Assembly: GCA_031255315.1 (NCBI GenBank)
Contig: JAIRSS010000057.1
Span: 1 to 17,700, forward strand
Source of the DNA: Spirochaetaceae bacterium
GTDB taxonomy: Bacteria > Spirochaetota > Spirochaetia > Treponematales > Breznakiellaceae
Direction of reading: 5' to 3'
DNA: 17,700 nucleotides
Made by a program: the position numbers and the translations under genes. Numbering within the stretch: the stretch's first letter is position 1; each line of letters opens with the position of its first letter. Below the pieces are notes generated by a model that searched no databases, was not told the origin of the DNA, and saw only the letters and a list, made by a program, of their open reading frames with translations. Shown piece by piece: positions 12,913-17,700 of this stretch.

Positions 12913-15564
12913 ATGCGGAAATTGCTTAACTATCCGGCGCATATCCTTGGCGTTATCATCGTGATCACCCTGTTTTTTGCCCTCCAGTTCCCCAAAGCGG
13001 AAATTGACAACAACAACATCAGGTTTTTGCCCAAGGGGAACAAAGCCCGGGTCATTTCGGAATATATCGACGATACCTTCGGCGGGCAGACCATGATCCT
13101 GGTAGGGCTTGAGCGGCCCTACGGGACGGTCTTTGAGCCTGAATTTCTCGCCAAGATACGGGAGTACGCCAAAACAGCGGAAACCGTTGAATTGGTGGGG
13201 GACGTCAATTCGCTCATGTCTACCCAATACATAACCGCGGACGGCGAAACAATCGTGGTTGACGATCTGGTACCCGAGGAGTTTTCAGGAACGCCGGAAG
13301 AAATCGCGGAACTCAAGCGGCGCATTGCTTCCTGGGATACGTTCAGAGGCTCCCTCGTCTCGGACAACCTTGCGGCCACCCAAATAATCGTCAGCCTTGA
13401 CGTCGCCACCGAAGAATCCACCAGCCCCGAAGCAACCGCAAGCCTGCTGAAAATCCGGGATACAGCGCGGGAAATGTTTCAGGGCGCGGCAAACGTGTAC
13501 GTTACCGGCCCGATGGTTATTAACGCAACTATCAATGAATCAATAATAGCGGATAATATGCTGCTGATTCCCCTCGTCCTGGTGGTGGTGCTGGCGGTGC
13601 TGTTCTTTTCGTTCAGGCGGTTTACTTTTGTCGCGCTTCCCCTGCTTACCGTCAGCGCGGCGGTCATCTGGACGATTGGGGCTATGGCCTTGTTCGGCGT
13701 AAAACTTTCGATTCTAACGACCCTTTTGCCGGTTATCCTGGTAGCGGTGGGGAGCGCCTACGGCATTCATGTAATAACCCACTATAGAGAAGATACCAGG
13801 GGCCGGGTTCTGACCGTCGGGGAACACCGGGAATTAATCATTACCGTGATGGAAAAATTGATAAAACCCGTCGCCCTTGCCGCCCTTACGACCCTTGCCG
13901 GGTTTATTTCGTTCTGTTTTACGCCGATTGTGCCGGTGCGGGAATTCGGGTACAGCTCCAGTTTCGGCGTATTTGCCTGTTTCCTGATTGCGGTAACCCT
14001 GATTCCATCGCTGCTCGTACTCCGGGGGCCTCGCCCCGTAAAACCGCGTAAAAGCAAGACCGGGGAAGACCTCGCCAGTACGGTGATAGGTGGCGGCTTT
14101 CTCGCGGCGGCGGACAAAAAAGCGGCTGTTTTGGCATGCACGGTGCTGATCACGGCGGTTTCCTTCTACGGCCTTTCCAAAATCGTGGTTGATAACGTGT
14201 TAATTGAGTTTTTTCAGAACGAAACCGATATAAGCCGTTCCGACCGTTTTATCCGGGAATATTTCGGCGGTTCAAAAGATTTAACCCTCGTGGTGGAAGC
14301 GGACGCTTCCGAGGAACTCCTTGATCCCGCGGTGCTGTCCGCGATAGACAATCTTTCCGCGTACCTTACGGAGCGGGTTCCTATAACCGGCAAAGTAACG
14401 GGGTTCACCGATATTATCAAACGGATCAACCAGGTGTTTAACGCGGATGAACGGCCCGACGGCCTTCGTATCAGGAACGCCGGACAGGCCGCGGACGGGC
14501 TGTATGACGGCTTTGGGTTTAACGGTCTGGACGATGATTTGGGGGGCGGGGATTTTGGCTTTGCCGGGTTTGAAGAAGAAGCCTCCCCCTGGCCGGACCC
14601 CAAGGAACAGCCGGCAAGCGCCCCGGCGCCGGACGCCTACAGCCTGGACCAGTACAGCGCCGCCGATCTCATCGCCCTGCTTGATACCGCCGCCGGGAAA
14701 TCGGCGGATATAAGCGGCGGCGGCCTGATACGGGAACTGAAACGGCTGGTAAACTACGACGGCTTTTCGTATTATGAAATACCCGCCGACCCCGCCCGTT
14801 ACGGCAAGCGGACGCCGGAGGAATTACAGCAGCTTGTTTCAAATTACCTGGTGCTGCTGGCCGGAGGCGGCGATTCGGACTTTGCGAATGATCCGCTGGA
14901 GCCGACGGCCGTCAAGACCATGATACAGCTCCGGGCGAAGGGAAACCGGGAGGTTCTTGAGGTGATCGACGCCATCAACGCCTATATTGACGCAAACTTT
15001 CCCCCCAACGTCCGGGTCCTCATCGGCGGCGGCGCAACTCAGGAGGCGGCGATTACCGAACTGATAGTAAACTCCCAGATCGTATCAATCGCCGTTTCGG
15101 TACTCATGGTGTTTCTCATCGTCGCCCTGTCGTACCGGTCGGTCGCCGCCGGCTGCATCGCCGCCGTGCCGCTGTCGATAGCGATTCTCTGCAACTTCGC
15201 GGTCATGGGCTTCCTGGGAATCAACCTCAACATCGGGACCGCCCTCATCGCCAGCCTTGCGGTCGGCATCGGGATTGATTACACGATCCATTTTATCGAG
15301 TCCTTTAAGCAGGAATATCAAGCGGGCCGGGAGGGCGGCGATTTCCTCCGCCGGACGTTCAACAGCTGCGGCAAGGCCATTATCATCAACGCCGCGTCGG
15401 TAGGCGCGGGCTTCGCCGTGCTGGCCTTTTCCCGGTTCAAAATGCTTGCCGAATTCGGCGGCCTTACCGCGTTGAGCATGGTAATCACCGCGCTGGTCAG
15501 CCTGCTGGTCATACCCGTGCTGCTTACGATCATCAAACCCAAATTTATATATACGGAGCACTAA
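12913..15564 (+). CDS. RND/MMPL-superfamily exporter
   Basis: An 883-residue inner-membrane protein with the duplicated RND layout of the predicted-exporter (COG1033/MMPL-like) type. Membrane segment 1 is at 11-27, a periplasmic domain at 30-212, segments 2-6 at about 217-371, segment 7 at 402-420, a second periplasmic domain at 425-720, and segments 8-12 at about 728-875. The second half has the motif VGIGIDYTIHF (784-794), with D789 a likely proton-relay residue. The matching first-half motif is VGSAYGIHV with no acidic residue. Residues 531-575 of the second periplasmic domain are low-complexity, rich in Gly, Phe, acidic residues and then Pro/Ala. AAGGTGG 12 bases upstream is the Shine-Dalgarno. 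It probably exports lipid-like or hydrophobic cargo; the substrate is not shown. Confidence 0.92.
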   Translation: MRKLLNYPAHILGVIIVITLFFALQFPKAEIDNNNIRFLPKGNKARVISEYIDDTFGGQTMILVGLERPYGTVFEPEFLAKIREYAKTAETVELVGDVNSLMSTQYITADGETIVVDDLVPEEFSGTPEEIAELKRRIASWDTFRGSLVSDNLAATQIIVSLDVATEESTSPEATASLLKIRDTAREMFQGAANVYVTGPMVINATINESIIADNMLLIPLVLVVVLAVLFFSFRRFTFVALPLLTVSAAVIWTIGAMALFGVKLSILTTLLPVILVAVGSAYGIHVITHYREDTRGRVLTVGEHRELIITVMEKLIKPVALAALTTLAGFISFCFTPIVPVREFGYSSSFGVFACFLIAVTLIPSLLVLRGPRPVKPRKSKTGEDLASTVIGGGFLAAADKKAAVLACTVLITAVSFYGLSKIVVDNVLIEFFQNETDISRSDRFIREYFGGSKDLTLVVEADASEELLDPAVLSAIDNLSAYLTERVPITGKVTGFTDIIKRINQVFNADERPDGLRIRNAGQAADGLYDGFGFNGLDDDLGGGDFGFAGFEEEASPWPDPKEQPASAPAPDAYSLDQYSAADLIALLDTAAGKSADISGGGLIRELKRLVNYDGFSYYEIPADPARYGKRTPEELQQLVSNYLVLLAGGGDSDFANDPLEPTAVKTMIQLRAKGNREVLEVIDAINAYIDANFPPNVRVLIGGGATQEAAITELIVNSQIVSIAVSVLMVFLIVALSYRSVAAGCIAAVPLSIAILCNFAVMGFLGINLNIGTALIASLAVGIGIDYTIHFIESFKQEYQAGREGGDFLRRTFNSCGKAIIINAASVGAGFAVLAFSRFKMLAEFGGLTALSMVITALVSLLVIPVLLTIIKPKFIYTEH

Positions 15565-16340
15565 TGATGAAACGGACGATGGCGCTCATAGCGTCGCTGG
15601 TTTTGGGGGCGTCGATTCTGTACGCCCAGGACGCCGCCTCAATTATGAAAGCGGCGCGGAATCTGGCGGAAGCGGATACGATGTCTACCCGTTCCCGCAT
15701 GGTCATCACGGCGAAAGACGGCTCGACCTCCGAGCGGGTGATCGATCAGTATTCGAAGGACGGGCCGAATGGATCGCGTATGATTATCGTGTTCCAGCGT
15801 CCCGCGAATGTGGCGGGAACCCGCTTCCTGACCATGGACAACGCGTCGGGCGGGGAGGATCGCTGGATATTCCTGCCCAGCCTGGGCAAGGTGCGGCGCA
15901 TCGCCGCTTCCGAAGGCGGGGGGAATTTCATGGGAACCGACTTTTCCTATGACGATATTTCGTCTATGGACCGGAACATCGAGATGGACGTCCATACAGT
16001 TTCACGGGAGGAATCATTGAATGGGGCGCCCTGTTACGTCATCCAGTCCGTCCCCAAAGACTCAGGCTACCAGTATTCAAGAACCCTAACCTGGATAGAC
16101 AAGGCGCGGTCTCTGATTTATAAGAGCGAGAGGTACAACCGGCGGGGCGAACTGGTTAAAGTGATGGAAATATCCCGCTACCAGGACGTTCAGGGGCGGC
16201 CCACCCCCATGCAGACCAAGGTATCAACCCTCGGGTCCGGTACGTCCACTACCATTTATCTGGATATTATCAAATATGACGATCCCATCCCCGAAGGCGT
16301 TTTTACCACCGCTTATCTTGAAACCGGGAGGGTGCGCTGA
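15564..16340 (+). CDS. LolA-like outer-membrane lipoprotein-sorting family protein
   Basis: A 258-residue exported protein. A signal peptide is visible (KRTMALIASLVLGASILYA, cleavage probably before QDAAS). The mature part has the fold family pattern of LolA-like proteins: an N-terminal helix (ASIMKAARNLAEADTMSTRSRMVI), paired beta-strands, FQRPANVAGTRFLTMD, DRWIFLPSLGKVRRIAASE, and FMGTDFSYDDISS. This is the pattern of the outer-membrane lipoprotein-sorting (DUF4292/LolA-like, PF17131-type) family often found beside COG1033 exporters. Such proteins are thought to carry lipid or lipoprotein across the periplasm. The ATG overlaps the RND stop by one base (TAATG). GGAG at 15555-15558 fits ATG 15567 slightly better than ATG 15564, so the start may be one codon later. 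Confidence 0.88.
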   Translation: MMKRTMALIASLVLGASILYAQDAASIMKAARNLAEADTMSTRSRMVITAKDGSTSERVIDQYSKDGPNGSRMIIVFQRPANVAGTRFLTMDNASGGEDRWIFLPSLGKVRRIAASEGGGNFMGTDFSYDDISSMDRNIEMDVHTVSREESLNGAPCYVIQSVPKDSGYQYSRTLTWIDKARSLIYKSERYNRRGELVKVMEISRYQDVQGRPTPMQTKVSTLGSGTSTTIYLDIIKYDDPIPEGVFTTAYLETGRVR

Positions 16341-17700
16341 TGCGGACGCTGACGCGGGCGCTGATACAGCAGCGCATGATGTGCGCCGGAATAATCCTTT
16401 CGACGGCCCTTTTTTCGCCGCTTCCTGGGCCGCTCTTTGCGCAGGACTTCGGCTTTGGCGGCGGGGAAGACCCGGCGGTTTCAGGGGAAGACCCGGGCGG
16501 CTGGACCGGTTCCGGCGGCGCGCCCAGCGCCGCCATAAACGGCGAAATCTCAGCCGTGATGATCGGGTACATCAATGATTTTTCGGAAGGGACGAACCAT
16601 GTACGGCTGGGCGATATTTTCTCCGGCAAGCTGAATCTCTCCGCGTCGGCGTCCTTTGCCGAGGGAGTCGTCAAGCTGAGAGTAAACCCAAGCTCCCGTC
16701 TGCCGGAGGCGGGTCCGATACTGTTCGATGAGGCGTATCTCCGGGCCTACTTCGGGAAATTCGATATTGAGGCGGGGCTGCGCAAGCTGACCTGGGGCAA
16801 GGCGGACAGCTTCGGCCCCCTAGACGTGATAAATCCCCTGGACACCACCGCAATATACCCGGAAATGGCGGACAGCAGCGATCTTATGGACGTCAAAATT
16901 CCCCGGCCGCTGATCCACGCCTCGTGGCGGGCCGGCGAGTTTTCAAAGCTGGAAGGGGTTTTTGTTCCCACCTTTCAGCCGCACCTGATTGCCTCAAGCG
17001 GACGCTGGGCCCAGGCCCAGGCCGAAATGCTGTCGCTTGCCTCCGCGCCGGATACGACAACCTTTCAGTACGCCCAGGCGGGTTTGCGGTTTACCACCAC
17101 GCTGGGGGCGTCCGATCTGGGGGTGCAGTATTATTACGGGCGGCTGCCCCAGCCGGCGGTACAAATCTCTCGTTTCGGGGCAAACCTTTTGTATAATTTC
17201 TATCATCAGATCGGCCTTGATTACGCACAGGTTATCGCCGGGTTCAATATCCGCGCCGAATTGGCCGCCAACCTCACCAAAGACTGGGAAGGCGACGATG
17301 GTTCGGTGTATAACCCGGCGCTGGCGTGGTCCCTGGGGTTTGACCGGGATCTGTTCCTCGGGGTCAACCTGAATGTCCAGGCTACAGAAACGATACGCCT
17401 GATGAACGACGCGGTTGGAAGCTCCGATCCCATGAGCGGCAATTTTGATATAGAAGCCGGGAAGGATAGCACCGCCACCCGTATTATGGCAATCCTTTCC
17501 CGGAAATTCCTCCGGGATGAACTTGAACTCCGGGCGGCGGTTGTCTGGGACGTTGAAGAACAAGACTTCGCGATCATGCCCGCCGTAGTCTGGACAAAGG
17601 ACGCCGTTACCGTCGCCTGTTCAGGCGGCGTCTTTGGCGGCGATAAAGCCGGGCAGCTTGGGCAGTACCACGACAATAATTTTGTGAAGATCGGCGTTAC
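16340..17700 (+). CDS. Outer-membrane beta-barrel protein, 3' end beyond window
   Basis: An open frame of 453 codons runs from ATG 16340 to the window end with no stop. The ATG overlaps the LolA-like stop by one base (TGATG), and GGGAGGG lies 8 bases upstream. The N terminus has a signal peptide (MMCAGIILSTALFSPLPGPLFA, cleavage probably before QDFGFG), then a Gly/acidic linker (residues 38-62). Amphipathic alternating strands follow: GEISAVMIGYIND, LNLSASASFAEGVVKLRVNP, ILFDEAYLRAYFGKFDIEAGLRKLTWGKAD, and ALAWSLGFDRDLFLGVNLNVQA. KLTWGKADSFGPLDVINPLD resembles the strand/turn of DUF1302-like barrel proteins that accompany RND and lipoprotein-sorting genes. It is probably the outer-membrane exit or acceptor of the system. 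Family naming is tentative because the end is missing. Confidence 0.8.
   Translation, partial: MRTLTRALIQQRMMCAGIILSTALFSPLPGPLFAQDFGFGGGEDPAVSGEDPGGWTGSGGAPSAAINGEISAVMIGYINDFSEGTNHVRLGDIFSGKLNLSASASFAEGVVKLRVNPSSRLPEAGPILFDEAYLRAYFGKFDIEAGLRKLTWGKADSFGPLDVINPLDTTAIYPEMADSSDLMDVKIPRPLIHASWRAGEFSKLEGVFVPTFQPHLIASSGRWAQAQAEMLSLASAPDTTTFQYAQAGLRFTTTLGASDLGVQYYYGRLPQPAVQISRFGANLLYNFYHQIGLDYAQVIAGFNIRAELAANLTKDWEGDDGSVYNPALAWSLGFDRDLFLGVNLNVQATETIRLMNDAVGSSDPMSGNFDIEAGKDSTATRIMAILSRKFLRDELELRAAVVWDVEEQDFAIMPAVVWTKDAVTVACSGGVFGGDKAGQLGQYHDNNFVKIGV

Overview
The window is a GC-rich stretch of bacterial chromosome. It carries no rRNA, tRNA, CRISPR array, phage or insertion-sequence gene that I can see. 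The envelope genes (an RND exporter, a LolA-like periplasmic protein and an outer-membrane beta-barrel), the gene content and the protein style suggest a diderm, fermentative, possibly gut-associated spirochaete of the Treponema type. That placement is inference from protein character; no marker gene in the window fixes it.

Layout, left to right. (1) 1-4243, plus strand: the 3' end of an oligopeptide-binding protein gene, then oppB, oppC, oppD and oppF, a complete peptide ABC importer. oppF carries an uninterrupted run of 15 G near its 5' end, and a perfect 14-bp hairpin separates oppB from oppC. (2) 4270-5343, minus strand: an M42 metallo-aminopeptidase, convergent with oppF and plausibly acting on imported peptides. 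(3) 5635-8175, plus strand: a DinG/XPD-type Fe-S helicase with a JAMM/RadC-like metalloprotease-fold domain fused at its N terminus. (4) 8176-8778: a 600-bp non-coding region with an AT-rich part, a direct-repeat pair, a very good sigma-54 promoter and a GC-rich leader of four successive stem-loops, ending in a hairpin over the Shine-Dalgarno sequence. (5) 8779-9258, plus strand: the Hsp20 small heat-shock protein served by that region, followed by a terminator. (6) 9332-12706, minus strand: tetR, a GH1 beta-glucosidase and a CNNM/CorC-type CBS-domain membrane protein. (7) 12913-17700, plus strand, divergent from tetR: an RND/MMPL exporter, a LolA-like lipoprotein-sorting-family protein and an outer-membrane barrel protein cut by the window end. 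Their start and stop codons overlap by one base at each junction.

How the genes work together. Opp plus the M42 peptidase form a peptide uptake and degradation module that may be switched by the G tract. TetR, RND, LolA-like and barrel look like a regulated trans-envelope export system, probably for a lipid, lipoprotein or other hydrophobic cargo. GH1 supplies beta-glucoside hydrolysis. The least ordinary parts are the G15 tract, the JAMM-helicase fusion, the sigma-54/structured-leader control region of hsp20, and the three-gene envelope operon with its shared acidic Gly-Phe segments.
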